The notes under the pieces are model-generated. The model had not been told where the DNA came from, did not search any database, and saw nothing but the letters and a program-made list of their open reading frames with translations. Below, in pieces: positions 27,801 through 41,280 of a stretch of 64,000 nt of DNA. Location: NCBI GenBank assembly GCA_964304625.1, contig OZ199838.1, forward strand, positions 1,736,001 to 1,800,000, written 5' to 3'. Made by a program: the position numbers and the translations under genes. Within the stretch, counting starts at the first letter, position 1, and each line of letters starts with the position of its first letter. This DNA is from Kudoa neothunni. Lineage: Eukaryota > Cnidaria.

Positions 27801-28264
27801 TGTTCAAATCTGGAAAAGCTAATATTATGGTGGCAACGGGTGTAGCCTCTAGAGGACTCGATATTCCTGATGTGAAAAAAGTGATCCTTTACGATTGTCC
27901 CAAAAATATCGACGATTACATTCATCGTATTGGAAGAACTGGGCGCGCTGGAAACGTAGGTGAAGCAATCACTTTCTATTCCTCATTTGAAACCACCATT
28001 GGTCGTGAACTTGTGGATCTTCTTCAACAAGCCAAGCAAGAAGTTCCCGAATTCCTCAAAGCTGACACCAGATATGGTGGCAACCAACGAGGATCGGGTG
28101 GTTCCAACTACTCTAGAAACAATTCTGGGGGCTATCGTCGAGGTGGCGGAGGAGGCAACTTTAGACAAGGGGGCTTCAACTCCAAACGAAACAATCGAGG
28201 CGGTGGCTACAACAATGATTTTTCGTTCAATAACAGTGGTGGTGTCGACAGAGATCGTTGGTGA
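21817..28264 (+). CDS. DDX3: DDX3/Vasa-type DEAD-box RNA helicase
   Basis: Six exons: 21817-21862, 21920-22080, 22147-22693, 22770-22942, 22995-23155 and 27376-28264. They sum to 1977 nt, exactly 659 codons (658 residues; human DDX3X has 662). The order is a Ser/Asn/Gln-rich N-terminus with polyglutamine; GINFDKYDDIP; Q-motif (YTKLTPIQKYAFP); Walker A (AQTGSGKT, split by an intron); PTRELANQI; TPGR; DEAD; SAT; a complete helicase C lobe with HRIGRTGR; and an RGG/Gly-rich, Arg-rich tail ending VDRDRW. The protein should unwind RNA in translation or germ-line mRNP control. Introns 1-4 are 57, 66, 76 and 52 nt. Intron 5, just before the DEAD motif, is 4220 nt and carries a piggyBac-like element. 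DDX3 versus Vasa cannot be decided by eye; the KFSYRT and KYDDIP context favours DDX3/PL10. Confidence 0.95.
23870..24879 (-). mobile_element. piggyBac-like element inside the DDX3 intron
   Basis: TTAA at 23870-23873 is followed by CCATTTAACGGACTTTGGGG. The other end, read in reverse from TTAA at 24876-24879, is ACCCTCTAACGTAACGGACT followed by TGGGGT. The ends are therefore terminal inverted repeats around a duplicated TTAA. Both carry a G-rich/C-rich subterminal hairpin (23890-23911 and 24838-24854). Inside, the minus frame near 24310-24104 vaguely recalls the piggyBac DNFF region but lacks the Asp. About 1 kb, so an internally deleted, non-autonomous copy. Confidence 0.7.
24880..27375. other. 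Remainder of DDX3 intron 5
   Basis: No coding sequence is supported. The stretch is AT-rich with simple repeats, including TTAA/ATTT tandem units at about 25811-25847 and an ATA run near 24979. A GC-rich word (CTGCGCGCGCACGG) near 25940 is unusual for the surroundings. The intron ends in ATCTTTAG at 27375. Confidence 0.5.
25811..25847. repeat. Simple repeat (TTAA)n then (TTTA)n
   Basis: Several tandem TTAA units pass directly into TTTA units. It is a microsatellite within the large DDX3 intron. Confidence 0.8.
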
Positions 28265-31200
28265 ATTTTTACACCTGATACCACCAACGACTTCTGCCGC
28301 TTACGTCACTATATATTGGGCGTTGTGAATATCACGTATTATAATCTCTTGTTATTTTTGTTTTAGTTGTGTGGTGGTATGTTAGGAAATTGTTTTTTTT
28401 TGTTATCGCTGCGCGTGCTCAATTTTTTTCTTTTAATTGATTGTGAGAGTTTTTATGATGATAATAATGATGTGAAGTGAGTAGAGAAGTAGTCGAATAA
28501 GGTAGGAAACTCGCCAAAATCTGCGAGTTCAGTAATCTCATTCGGTTGAATTCGTAAAGTGTGATTTAAATGTTGCTTAATACCAAGTTTGGAGCTAAAA
28601 TCATGGTAGTTTTCATGGTTGAGAAAATCAACTCAACTTTTTAGTTAGGCTGTAATGTTCATGTTTGCGCCTGCGTACTTTTATTTCTCCGCGATGAACC
28701 CAGATAAGTTGGAAAAGGTTTCGCGTGATTTGTGGGTATTTCTCCAAAATCTTATTCAAGTTTTAATTTTTATCTAAGAGAGAAACCTACCTAAGAACTA
28801 AACCAATGAAGGAAGCATTTATTAAGGTATTTATAATTCATTTTTGCTAGTTTGTTGAACGTTGTTTATAGAGAAATCATGAGAAATCGTTGCGGAATGA
28901 TGATGAATAATTTTCTACGCTTTAGATTTTAACTGAAATTTCTTTTCAATTTTTGTACATAATAGTTCGATATTTGAATGAATTATAGATTTATTTTTAC
29001 GGAATTTAATTAGGATGTTTCTAGATTGAAATTCGTCATACGCTTATTTTAAAAAATACACGGAGCCTTGTCTAAATAATCAGATATTTAGATTTGAGCT
29101 AAACCAGAATTTTAATTTTTCGAAACTTACACAAATAACATATGCTGAATTTTTTTAAATATGATTTTAATTTTTAACAAGATTCTTTCTCGATATGTAC
29201 AAAATTTAGTTTATGGGTGCTTGTTTTGATTAAAGAGCATAGACAGAGGAGACTCATCCATGACATAATTACATTTAAATTAATAAAAAGGAACCAACAA
29301 ATATAACTAGAAATTCTCTACTATGAAAAATTAAAAGCCATCAATATAACTTTGTGATTAGAATTAACAATTTCGCTCTTGAAGACAAAATGCTTACTTA
29401 CCTTAGGATGTCTTAAATTTTCGTATTGTGCATGTTGCATGGTAAATTTAATCCCAAACTGCCATTCGTTGTGGATGCGCATCGGCAATTTTTAATCTCA
29501 GAAACTCTTACTTACAAGCTGTATACAGATTTAATTTTTTAAAACCTACTATATTTAATTATATCTGATCCATTCCTTTTCTCTTAGGAGCAAGAAATAT
29601 ATATAGTCAAAACTAATGGCACATGAACACACTTTTTACCAAAAAATATGCAGTCTCTTTTTTATAAAAGTTAATATAAACAAAATTTACATAATTATAG
29701 GAGATTACATGAACTTATAAGCTAGAATTTAGAGTTTTTCTAGGTAGAAACGCAGATTTAAGAAAAATAAGGTCTCAAAAGACCCCGCATGGTTCCGGGA
29801 AGGCTAACCTTTTCATGCCTTAATTTTTTTCTATCGATGAAAAAAATATATAAATTTAAATAAGTAATTTTAATTTAAAAATTATATTTATTTTCTTAAA
29901 ATATTTTTTAATATTTAGTAAAAATGGGTATAACTATTGTTCCATATACGAACATCCGGTATTAGCGGACCGGAATTTTGGCGCACGGTAGAAATCAAAA
30001 GAAATGGTATAAAGCACAAAAAATAATTTTTAAATATAAACTAGTAATTATGATAAATGTAGAAAAAATTCCTACCGTTCACAAGCCAGCATAAAGCATT
30101 ACATTTCAAAAATACTACTACCACTACTTGGGGGTTTCTTCTGAAAATTTAACATTTTCTTGGATATGAAGTTACTTCAGGCATGAGACTTATATTATCA
30201 AATATTACTTGATCGGGTAAGGTAATATATTTTTTTCGTGGTAATTTTATATTTTCGTCGGTATCATTTGGAGTGGGATCAATATTTGGGCGGCATCGTT
30301 TACGAGTTTGTATGGATATTGATTTTTATATAACAGTGACTCACAAATTAAGTATGTAAAGGAAAGCAGATAAAGAAATTCGGTCATTGTGGTATTGCGT
30401 ATCAACTTGATTCAGCCATCAATTCAAATAGTTTACTATCGAACAATCTATTAAAATAATCGATGGGATAAGTTAACCCGTTTAAATTTTTAAAAATGTC
30501 GTTATCGTTGGATAACTACTGTGGCGAACCTACGTTGTTCAAAGCCTTTTTCCAGTTGGTTTCGGAATTAATTTCAGAATTAATTCAGTGCCAGAAACAT
30601 CTGATGACACGCATCCTTTTCCTTCCATATTCGATGATATAATCACTGGTCTGATTCGTTTATAAATCTATTAATTTAATGAAATGAACTATTTACACTA
30701 TTCCAAATTTTTATTTTTGATAAATCATGTAAACCCTAGATGGTATGATCAAATCTTTTTGAATGCTACAGTGGTATGGTGGATCCAACTTTAAATACCT
30801 AGTTTAACGAATATAATGATTTTTGATAATTGAAAAGTCTATTAATATAAATAACTACTATAATAAATTATAATTATATTCATTACATTAAGAAGTTTCA
30901 GATTTGAAGACAATTTGCTGCCCCCTATACCAGACTTACGGCACAAAAGGGCTAAAAATAATTTTGTTCTTGTGATTTTTCATATGTGCGATATTTTTTA
31001 ATTATTAGACCACGGATCAACATTCACACCTATGGATTCTTCCCCTAATCGTTGATTTCTCAGATTATGCCTTTTTATATTTATAGTCATCCTTTGGTAC
31101 CAACAAAATTATTAGTATTTACGAAGCATAACACTTCTTAAACTATTTCCATAATTATGTCACGAAACGATTTATTTTTCTTTGATAAACTTTATTGAAA

Positions 31201-31970
31201 TTATGGTTAAGCTATATAATGAAAACTTCTTACTTTGTTAATATTTTTATTAAGATAACAATAATAATATACTTAATATAAAACGTTAAATTGTAAATAT
31301 TAAAGTCCGTACAAGTGGGCGATATCGGTAAATTTGGGCCACTTTTGGTCGATATTTTTCCTTAAATATACTCATCATACATTATTTTATTTGCATGATA
31401 AATTCTTCACGATTAGACCTCAATTCCTATAGTTATTGTACAAAATGTGCATTACCTGAATGCAAAATAAGTGTAACCAAGTGTATTAAGAAAAAAAACC
31501 CTTTTAATCGTGAGGAAACGAAGATTGGCTTTGTTCCATTTTTAAAAAATCTTAAATGAATTATTTGAAATTAATCCTCATTATTATAATATACATTTGG
31601 GTTCAAGGACGTATGTATTCTTTAGTTTGTGGGCTGTTTTATCTTTGTAATATTACATTTTCCTATAAATATCCACTAGTATATTTTACTAATATACTAA
31701 TCCATACAATAATGATAATAAATAATTCTGTTATTCTATTTGCAATTTATTGTTAAAGAATAAATTTCTGCTGAATTTATAATTTTTACCTAATAACATA
31801 TAATTTCACTTAAATGGGCTTCAACCGAAAAATAATATAAAAGAAACTAAATTTTAATGTATTATAGATATACTAATATCGAAGAAAATATTTATTTTAG
31901 CGCGGTTTTCGCTGGACAAGGCAGCATTGAATAGGCAGAGAGTCAGTCACCCTAATCATTTAATTGTTTA
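28265..31970. other. DDX3 3' region and intergenic sequence
   Basis: The first few hundred bases are presumably the DDX3 3' UTR. The rest has no supported gene. A TTAA-associated hairpin lies at 29771-29823. A minus-strand fragment near 30640-30570 is rich in Ser and acidic residues but too short to assign. The open frame at 31556-31756 is hydrophobic, without family resemblance. Confidence 0.45.
29771..29823. repeat. G-rich hairpin near TTAA
   Basis: GGTCTCAAAAGACC (29771-29784) is a perfect stem with a short loop. TTAA lies at 29820-29823. Same layout as the piggyBac-like ends elsewhere in the window, but no partner end was found. Confidence 0.35.
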
Positions 31971-33103
31971 TCACTCATCAAATTCTATATTAAATAAAGT
32001 AAGAATGGAAATAAGAGTTTAAATGTATTTAAATTGAGTTACCTTTTTGATTATGGTACAATATATCAAATAAAATTTGGTCATATTTTTTAATACCATG
32101 AACAAAATAGAATGGAAATTCCTCTAGAACTAATTCCAGGCTTTCATACAAATCATAATTTGTGATTGAATAGAAACCGTAGTCGTCGTTGTTTCCCATG
32201 TTTGTATCGCAATACTGTAATAGGTAACCAATGTTGGCGTCGCTATTGGCAAAATTTTGATATGTTTTCGATGATGAGAGTAGGCAATCCAATTTGGTTG
32301 TTTTAATAAAATATCCTCCTCCAGAACAATATGGTGGGAAAATTTTTTTTAAAAAGGGGTGAGGTGGTTCATAATTTTTGTGTTCTTTTTTTCTAATAAC
32401 TTCAGAGTCATCGTACCTGAATTAAAAAAAGTGATTAAGTGATGAAGCGGCAATCCAAATGTGGATGTGAAATTTACAATACTCCTTCATACTCCACATC
32501 GGAGTTGACCATTGTTTTCAAATGTTTCAGATATCTTTTCATAGTAACGTAGACATCATCGTCTGTTTTGACAACAAATTTCAATGAAGCACTATTTAAT
32601 TTATTTATCTTCTCTAGAGATGCTAATAATTTTTTCCCCAGATTAGAATATTTTTCAGGAATATCATTGTGTATAATAAGATCTTGAAATAGTTGGTTTT
32701 CGTGTTTGGCCTGCTCCAACGTTTCATCGTCTTTGTAACCAACTTGAAAATAAACCGCATACGACATTATATTCGATAGTTCTCTTGTTGAATAATGGGA
32801 CCAGGTTGCACGAATGGCGCATCTTGATTCGTAGTCATCTACTTTTGAGTTGACCAGCATTATCATCTCGGGATCCTTTACTATAATTGGGGAGGCATAT
32901 TCCAAATCGGGGTCCGAAATCATTTTCATACAGTTACTATATAACTGTTTGGCTTTCCAATAGTTTTCATCCGCTTCGATCTTTTTTAGTAGATCTAGCG
33001 TTGGCAAGTTGATGTTTATAATTTTGCAGTCTGCTTTCATCAACATCCCTACAACTAATAAAATTATTAAGAGAGTTTGTTCAGTTTTTAGCATTTTTGT
33101 CAT
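31971..33103 (-). CDS. GT31 family glycosyltransferase (beta-1,3-galactosyltransferase-like), copy 1
   Basis: Three exons on the minus strand: 33103-32478, 32416-32043 and 31984-31971. They total 1014 nt, exactly 338 codons (337 residues). An N-terminal hydrophobic segment (LLIILLVVGMLMKA) is a signal anchor for the Golgi or ER lumen. GT31 hallmarks follow in order: SRCAIRATW near residue 95, FQVGYKDDE, ENQLFQDLI, the metal-binding DxD block KTDDDVYV, and FPPYCSGGGYF. The family transfers Gal or GlcNAc from UDP-sugar in a beta-1,3 linkage; the acceptor cannot be told. The last exon encodes only the final four residues and stop. It precedes an FLVCR-like transporter, and the pair is repeated at 38539-42830. 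Introns are 61 and 58 nt. Confidence 0.88.
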
Positions 33104-35819
33104 TGTAGTTCTTTGATGAGGGGGATAACGTATGAGAATGGAGTTACCGATTTTTCTGATACTTATTAATTTATGTAATAATAGTCATTACTTTCGCCAA
33201 AGTTATCGCAATCTTAAGTTGGTAACCTTATTTTTGAAACCAAAATAATATTAAACTTAATTTCATCATGCTGTGTTATTCCCCAAAGCATCATATACAC
33301 ATCCCCCTAATTATTCAATCATAGATTAATTATATTAATTGAAATATATATATTTACAAGTTATATGGCCTAAATAAATATAAATTTTAGATATTTATTC
33401 ATAATATTATGATAAATTTTGAATTATTTGATAATAAAACTTTTATTTGTTTACAATCCTCAATTCTTCCGAGGGTTAACAAAAAATACGAAACGTCCCA
33501 TAGGATTAATTAATTAATTATTTCTACTAGTTTGTAATAAGCTTATGTATAATTATTGAGATTTTTTAAACGTCATATGTATTATATAATCAAATAAACT
33601 TCATACAATCTTTTAATTATTTTATTTTTTTGATAAAAAATTTATGGTAAAATAATGAGAAAATCTAAAAATTATCAAATATATATTAGTTAATAATAAT
33701 TTTCAATTATTTCTATTTTATTGTTTTTAAAGCTTCTCTTCTATATTTTTGTGTGAACACTTTAAAGTTAAATTTTAATTATCACTAATTAAAATTTAAA
33801 TAAAAACATAGATCATATTTAGTCCTTCATATTAATTTGAATATTCCTTAAATTATAAGAATTGAAAAAAATAATATTAAACTTAAACTATGTTATTATA
33901 CTGTAAAATATTATTTGGTAAATCTAATTTTTTTATTGTTTGATGATTAATTATTGAATTAATTTAACCTCTATCCAACCACTTTCCTAGGTAATATCGT
34001 TAAAAATGATTTGTTATTCAAATGCACAAAATTATTAAGTATCCCAATTGGATTTAATCGCAAATTAATTATGCCAAAAAGGTATGAGAAATCATAATTA
34101 TTACGATACATATAGATTTTTATGAGATTAACTCCATTAACGGAAAAAACTGAAAGTTTTGACCCCTTATAATTATTATCTTAAATATAACTGAAAATTT
34201 AATTATTAGATAAAAATAAAATCAATATTAAATGTGAAAAATATCGTATTATTTAGGTTGGATAATAATGCAAATGTCGAGTATCATGAGAAGGTAACAT
34301 AAGGTAATTACTACTCAGGTGACGACCGCTTATACAATATTATCACAATAAATTTTTTAAAGGCGTTTCTATGGACATTAAAAAAATAATAAATATTTAT
34401 TACTTTTATTAATGAAATTTTGTTTAAAATATATTTTATAAGGTTTGTTATTGGTACAATCAGTCATATTTCTTTGTTGCAGGACAATAGCAAATGATCT
34501 GTTAGAAAATAATTAAAATATTACTAATTAAATAACTAACCCAATTGAATTTTTGAATTAAAAATAATAAAATTATTTTCAAAAATAAATTAATCCTATG
34601 GTAAAATAGCAAATACGTATGTTGATTTTTATTTCTGAAATAACCTGGGAATATTATTTTTGTATATTCACTGAAATAATGTGGAGATCATTGAGTTTAC
34701 CTACTTTTCGTTATATATATTTTTAATTTAGTTGAAATTATGACAACTTAGGAAAATATGAGACTCTGATAAATAATAAAATTGAGTATTGGCAATAATT
34801 TATTTTATAGCTACACGAGAAATTTGAAGACTTTTATCCTCTCACCAAGGAATGCTCAATTTCAATAACATTAGTGACAAAAAATTATTTAGATAGAATC
34901 TAGTAGTGCAACAATTCATAGTTAAATATAATTCCGAATATTCGATCCACATGGAACAAAAATCGATTGGGGAGGATGAGTATTATTATCCCGGTGTGGA
35001 TTTTAGTCTACACAATTTAGGTTTTCAAATAACAGAATAAGACATAATACGTCAGGGTGTTAATAATTCTAAAAACTACATAAAAAATTTTTATATTCTG
35101 CTTGTAGACGAAATAATACAAAACTTAATAGCTAAAAAATAAATATGTCAATTTTTAAATTTAAAATTGTTATGATATTTAACACTAATTTAACAAATAT
35201 CGCGGAAAATCATTCCAGTATGTACCTTTTTGACGCTGTCTCCCCAGGACAGCAAAATAGCGAAAAGTGTGTAATGTAACATTGGCCGCGAGCTGCATTG
35301 CGCCCATATAATATACACCTTTTTATCTAGTGACCTAATTGCATAAATTAAGGAAAAAATTATTATTCTTAGTTAAAATTAAAATAATTAGTTATTTACT
35401 CGATAAAAATTTATCGAAATAATTTTAAGTATATGTCTCAGAGGCTACACGAACATAATTGTTCGATGATAATTTTGTCCAAATTGTGCAATTTTTTAAA
35501 TTCTCAATTACAAATTGATAAATTAAGGAAGTAAAGAAAATAAACGGTAATTTTTTAACGTTTTAAAATAATTTTGTTTCATTAATTCAAGTTTTTGGAA
35601 ATATTTTTTTAAAAGGTTATTGGTATTTTCATCATTTTTATTTTTGTAATAAAACAGATTATAGAAATTACGATTAATGATGATGTATATTTTTATTTAA
35701 TAATTAAAACTGATGAATTTATAAAGAGAGAAGGTTTGCCAACGAATATTGATATTAACTAGAAAAAAAAGGTTTGTAAAAGTTTTTGTTGGACTAATAT
35801 AAGAAATGGGATGTACATA
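33104..35819. other. Intergenic, nothing recognised
   Basis: Very AT-rich sequence between GT31 copy 1 and transporter copy 1. No open frame, splice-linked exon, RNA gene or transposon end was supported. Confidence 0.5.
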
Positions 35820-37373
35820 TTAGACGTTTGGTTGTGGGGAGAGTTGGAAAGTAGTTGATGTTGATGGATCCGGAATTACTTTGATGAAAAAATGAGTGAT
35901 TCCCATACAAACGTATAAACAAGCGAAGAGCATCAAAAATATTTGATTGCGTTTGTCGTCGCGTATGTACAACGAGATGTAGTAGAGCCCAACGCTGAAA
36001 ATATTTGAAATGGTCATCGCCATGGTGACGGGAATGTTGGCGGACATTGGAGCACAAGCCTTGGACATGATATCATACCCTATACTCATGTAAGGTGAAG
36101 CAGCCATTCCATACACGATGATTAATGTGATTATGCTTGCTTGGTTGTGAATCTTATAATGCGAAAGGACAAACGAAACAAACAAAGGTACAGCACTTAG
36201 AAACATCGACAATGAAGAAGCCCATATCGATATTTTAAAAGATCGACTTTTTCCAATTAAAACACATAGCCCCCCTGAAAATATTGCTCCAACAACGATT
36301 GCAATTGGACCGCCATAACTGATAAGGATATTTGCACTGGGCCCTAAATTTTCAGTTATCTAAATAAAAAATAAAACTTATCGTTTCATACAAATAAGCT
36401 ATACCATATTGCTGAGAATGATGCAAAAAATCGAAACCATTGCATAGTACAACCCATAAATGATAAAAAGGATAACAAACACGGGTGACTTTAGTAGCTT
36501 CCACATATTGCGTAGTGCCTCCTTAATTGACTCAAGCATATATTTCATTGTTTGTTTGAAACCATCGTTTCTCTCATTATCTATTGTTGTATTGGTTGTG
36601 GAATTGGATGATGGTATCACTATCAATGCAGCTACAAAAATTACCTAAATAGCAAAACCAAATTAGATGGCACGTGGAATTGCATACAAAATGAGACATT
36701 ATAAACATACAACGCTTAGTACACTCTCAGTCCCAGTAATTATTATAAATCTTTTCTGCATCTGTATTATATCCTCAGTTTGACCCATCATAAGAGGTGA
36801 AAATACATATCCTACGGCGGTTCCAAGAATATTTCCATTCATAATCAAACTGGTCGAAATTAGTAGATGATGTTCCTCGAAAAATACCGCCGAAACCAGC
36901 GAAGGTATATTTTTTAGAAGACACTGCGAAAACGATACTATCACATTACCTATCATTACCATCCAAAAGGACGTTTCAACGTGGTTGACGGTAGTCCCGT
37001 TAAAGTATCCCAATAGGAAAGCGAAGGTTCTCATAACACATCCAACGAGTATCAATATAGATCCGGTTAGAATACAACGTTTGATTCCTATTAGTTGTGG
37101 TATGAAAATCGAAGGAATTGATTGGATTGCAAATGTGACAAAAAACACTGCTGACAACCATTCACAGACTGACGAACTTTTTCCAAAATAATTCATTGTC
37201 GAATTAGTCACTGCTGAAAGACTTATCCAAATTTCGTTTAAGAGTAGCAAACTAATAGAGAGAATACCCACCACAATGAACCTTCGACAACCGGACTTTT
37301 TATTATCAGATCTGTGTTGCTCTTGACATGATGGATGGTTTTTTACTGTATTCTCTGTCTCAACTTCAGTCAT
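35820..37373 (-). CDS. FLVCR-like major facilitator transporter, copy 1
   Basis: Three minus-strand exons, 37373-36711, 36644-36405 and 36359-35820, total 1443 nt or 480 residues. The start is the ATG at 37373 (MTEVETEN). Exon 1 carries about six membrane spans, including SISLLLLNEIW, CEWLSAVFFVTFAIQSIP, FWMVMIGNVIVSFSQC and the block NIPSLVSAVFFEEH then GNILGTAVGYVFSPL. That block parallels the FLVCR pattern LPSRIASVWF...GNQLGTAVGFLLPP. A charged cytoplasmic loop and six further spans follow. Family members move choline, ethanolamine or haem; the substrate here is unknown. N-glycosylation sequons (NSTMN, NGTT) sit in predicted outer loops. Introns are 66 and 45 nt. It pairs with GT31 copy 1. 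Confidence 0.82.
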
Positions 37374-38538
37374 TTCGATTAAACCTAAACACAGTGTCTC
37401 CACCAGATAATAATAACAATCGGGATTATCATTAAATATTTATTAATTAATCAAAAATGTTCCATCTAGTGAGACTTGTACAAAAAAGTGTAAGCTGTTT
37501 GAATAAAAAATATTCCAGAAACGGAATTATTAACTAACATCGCAATTAAATGGCTAATTGGTGAAACCGAGTTGTTGCAATATATTTAAATCGATAATAA
37601 TATTTATTTATGGGATTAAAAAAATATTATTCAGTTTTTTCGAGATAGGCAAGATTATTTTATCCACTATATTCTCATTTTCACATATTGTAGGTGCTAA
37701 CACGATAGCTATTTAAGTTGGTTCTTTCTTTAATATAATTATTTAATTTTAGGTTATACTTAATAAATCAAATATTTTCCAATAAAATTATAAAAATGAG
37801 CATATTTATGAAAATATATCTGTAGTGACAATTTGGAATTAACAATTCTGGTATTTTTATTTGTATAACAGTTAATCGTGAATTTGTTATCATGTAGTAT
37901 AGATAAACATATCTTTTTGTGTAAATATAGGGAGATAATTGGAGGAACTAGCACAGCGATGAAAATTAGAGTAATTCATTTTGTATAATGCACATATTAC
38001 TACGTACTTTTAAACTAACTTAACAAATCGACATTTTACACCGCTTTCCTCAATTGTATTTTAATGTCAAGGCTATTATCGGCGAATTTACGTCATAGCG
38101 ACGAAGAAAACGAAGTTCACATTCGTGAACTAACCTATACAGTGTTATCGCGAATATTGTCTTAGAAGCACCGTCATTCGTTCAGTTGCCTCATATTGGA
38201 TTGATTCCATGATATTTAAAATTAATAAGATATTGGAATATGTTTATTTGATAATGACATGTAAAAGATGTCTAGCCGTGAGCTTTAATTTAAAGCTAAC
38301 AGGCGTATTTTTAGAATGATTTGATTGTTTTTTAACGTTTTAAATATAAACGGCACACACGTACACATCTGTTGATGTCAAAACAAAGATAGCATAAAAG
38401 AAACATGATTTTGACGTATTAAAGATTTTCTACTAGCTAAGAAAAATTTTAATGTATTTAGATTAGTTATTGTTGTATATGCGGAGGTGGATGTGGATAC
38501 TGAATAAGCAGAGAATGTTATTTCGGTCGTTCAATTGT
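37374..38538. other. Intergenic between duplicated units
   Basis: AT-rich; holds the promoter of transporter copy 1 and the 3' side of GT31 copy 2. No gene supported. Confidence 0.5.
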
Positions 38539-39677
38539 TTATCGAGCATCAAAGTCTAAATTAAAATTTACCATTACAACGAAGGAATAAAACAATATTC
38601 GAAAATAATTTACTTTTTTGATTGTGGTACAATATGTCGAATAAAATTTGATCATATCTTCTTATACCATGAACAAAATAAAATGGGAATTCTTCTTGGA
38701 TTAATTCAAGACTTTCGTATAAATCAACATTTTTCATTGAATACATGCTGTAGTCTTCGTTATTTCTCATCGCTGTGTTACAAAATTTCAAAAGATAACC
38801 AATATTGGCATCGCTATTGACTAAATTTTGACGTTTTTTAGCAGTTGAAAGTAAACACGTCAATTTTTTTGATTTGAAGAAGTATCCTCCACCAGCACAA
38901 TATGGCGGGAAAATATCGTTTACGAAGGGGTGTGGTGGCTCGTAATTTTTATGCTCTTCCTCTGTTACCAACTCTGAATCATAATACCTGAATTAAGAAT
39001 AAATTTAAAAAATACAGACAGCTGATATCGACAAGCCAATTTGAAACTTACAATAAACCTTCATAGTCCACATTTTCATTTAGCATTGCTTTCAAGTGTC
39101 TCAGATATTTTTTCATGGAAACATAAACATCATCATCCGTTTTGACAATGTACTTCAATGAGGGATTATTAAGTTTATGTATCTTCTCTAAAGATGCCAA
39201 CAGTTTTTTCCCAACATTATTATATTGTTCAGGAATTTCATTGTGTATAATAAGATCTTGATATAGCTGGTTTTCGCGTCTAACTTGCCTCAATGCATCA
39301 TTGTCTTTGTAACCAACTTGAAAATAAACCACATACGACATTACGTCTGACATTTCTTTTTTCGAATAATGGGACCAGGTTGCGCGGATGGCACATCTTG
39401 ATTCGTAATCATCTACTTTTGAATCGACCAGCACTATCACCTCAGGATCTTCAATTATGATCGGAGGCGCATTTTGTGAATTTTCGTCTTCAATCAATTC
39501 CATACAGTTGGTATATATCTTTTTGGCCTGCCAGTTATAGCTCTTTATCTCGGCCTGTTTTAGTAACTTTAGTGTGGGTGAGTTGATATTTATATTTCGG
39601 GTATTTGCTCTCATCAAGATGCTTGTAATAAGTATAATTACCAATAGCATTTTTTCACTTATTGTCATATATGCCAT
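38539..39677 (-). CDS. GT31 family glycosyltransferase, copy 2
   Basis: Exons 39677-39052, 38987-38614 and 38555-38539 give 1017 nt, exactly 339 codons (338 residues). Exons 1 and 2 are the same lengths as in copy 1 (626 and 374 nt) and both introns fall at the same codons. Signal anchor, SRCAIRATWSHYS, FQVGYKDND, the KTDDDVYV metal site and FPPYCAGGGYF are all present, so it should be catalytically competent. Divergence from copy 1 is spread through the N-terminal stem and the acceptor-side region after the DxD. The final exon encodes NFDAR-stop instead of EFDE-stop. Introns are 64 and 58 nt. Confidence 0.88.
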
Positions 39678-41280
39678 TACAGATTTTTTTTTGAATGAAC
39701 TACAACTACAAGAAAGTTTTTAAAGAATGCCGGTCCTTGTTAATTTATGCAATCATAGGCATTAATTTCGCCAAGTAAAATCACAAACAGCATTTTTGCA
39801 ACATAAATAAACGTTAACTCTAACAACACTTCCTTTCTTATTCCCCAAAGCATCACACACGACATATATACAAAAATTTATTTAATCATGGACTAATTTT
39901 TTTAATTGAAATACTTACTGCAATAATTAAGTATGTCTAAAAAATAGAATCTTCCTAATTTTTTTCTGTATTCCATTAAATTAAATTTTTGGTTGTATAA
40001 GAATTTAATGTTTAACTGTTTGCAAAAATTTTAAATCTTTGGAGGACTTGTGCGAATACGCCGTGTCTCCATAGGCTAGCTAATTATGCCACTTATTTTA
40101 TAACAAGAATATTATTGTGTAATTTACTTTTTTTGAAATAATTTTTGTTTCAATGATAAAATTATTTTTTATATAATTTTAATAGTTTGCAATTTATGTC
40201 AGGTAAGAAAGGAGGTTTTTTAATTCAAGATAAAATAATAGAGGACAGGTTTTACTAAGAAAATAAATACATATTTTGAATAATAAGGTTGATCTTCAAA
40301 TTTAATCAATTACTTTCATAATCTCATTAAAAATTATTAGAATAAAGTTTAACCTGCGGAGCGCCTCAAAATCGACTATACACTTGGTGCTGTTGGGGTC
40401 AAATTGACCCTAGGTTTTTATTACACCTTTAAATGCAATAAATAATTATGTAATCATGGGTAAAATTAAATCAAAATTTATAGACAAATTTCTGTTGTAC
40501 TTTAACCAAGATTTATAATGCATGTAAAAGAAAAAGTTCGAATTCGTGTAAATTTGTTAGCGCAATCTCTGTTTTTGTCAACTTGGACATTATTTAGCTA
40601 ATTATTGAAATAACTCTATTTTTGTTATGCAACAACGATAGAACTTTTTTACAAAAATATTGATATAATAAGCTCATCTGTAACGTGAGAAACAAATTAG
40701 TTTCCTATGGTGGGTAACCATTTTTACGAAATCCCCTCGGGGACACTGAAAAAGTAAAACTAGTCATTTAATCATTTTTACGCAGCTTGGCGCAGTTTGG
40801 CGCGTACATAAAACAATAGGTTTTTTATATCGCCCTTTGGATATAATTTAAGCCATATAAAACATTATTCTTCTCGCAAAACACATTCAAATCCCCATCA
40901 TTATAGTAAGATCCACCAGAACTTGACTACCAATAATTATAATGAGTGACATAATCTATCTTGTTAGTATCGTTATCACAATCAATTGGAAAAATCTCAT
41001 CAAATTCTTCCATGAGCTTTTGTCAGCACGCTTCGGGTGAATTTACGCGAACAGGACGAAAAAACCTTATAATCAATAATATCAAATGTTAATAGCATAT
41101 TTAATTTAAAAAAAAATTAATTTAAGAAAATTTATAAGTATGTAATTTTTACTATATATACAAATTCTAATAAAACAAAGATTTTAAGTAAATGATAGAA
41201 ACGAAAACAAAAACTTTATATTGTATATAAAATTTGATTTAGTGGTTTTTATTGTAAATAAGACATGTGTGTTCAAAAGA
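39678..41280. other. Intergenic between GT31 copy 2 and transporter copy 2
   Basis: AT-rich, no gene supported. A TTAA plus perfect palindromic hairpin at 40349-40410 is listed separately. Confidence 0.5.
40349..40410. repeat. TTAA plus perfect GGGTCAA/TTGACCC palindrome
   Basis: TTAACCTGCGGAGCG starts at 40349 and is followed at 40396-40410 by GGGTCAAATTGACCC, a perfect 7-bp inverted repeat with a one-base centre. This is the layout of a piggyBac left end. No right end was found. Confidence 0.45.
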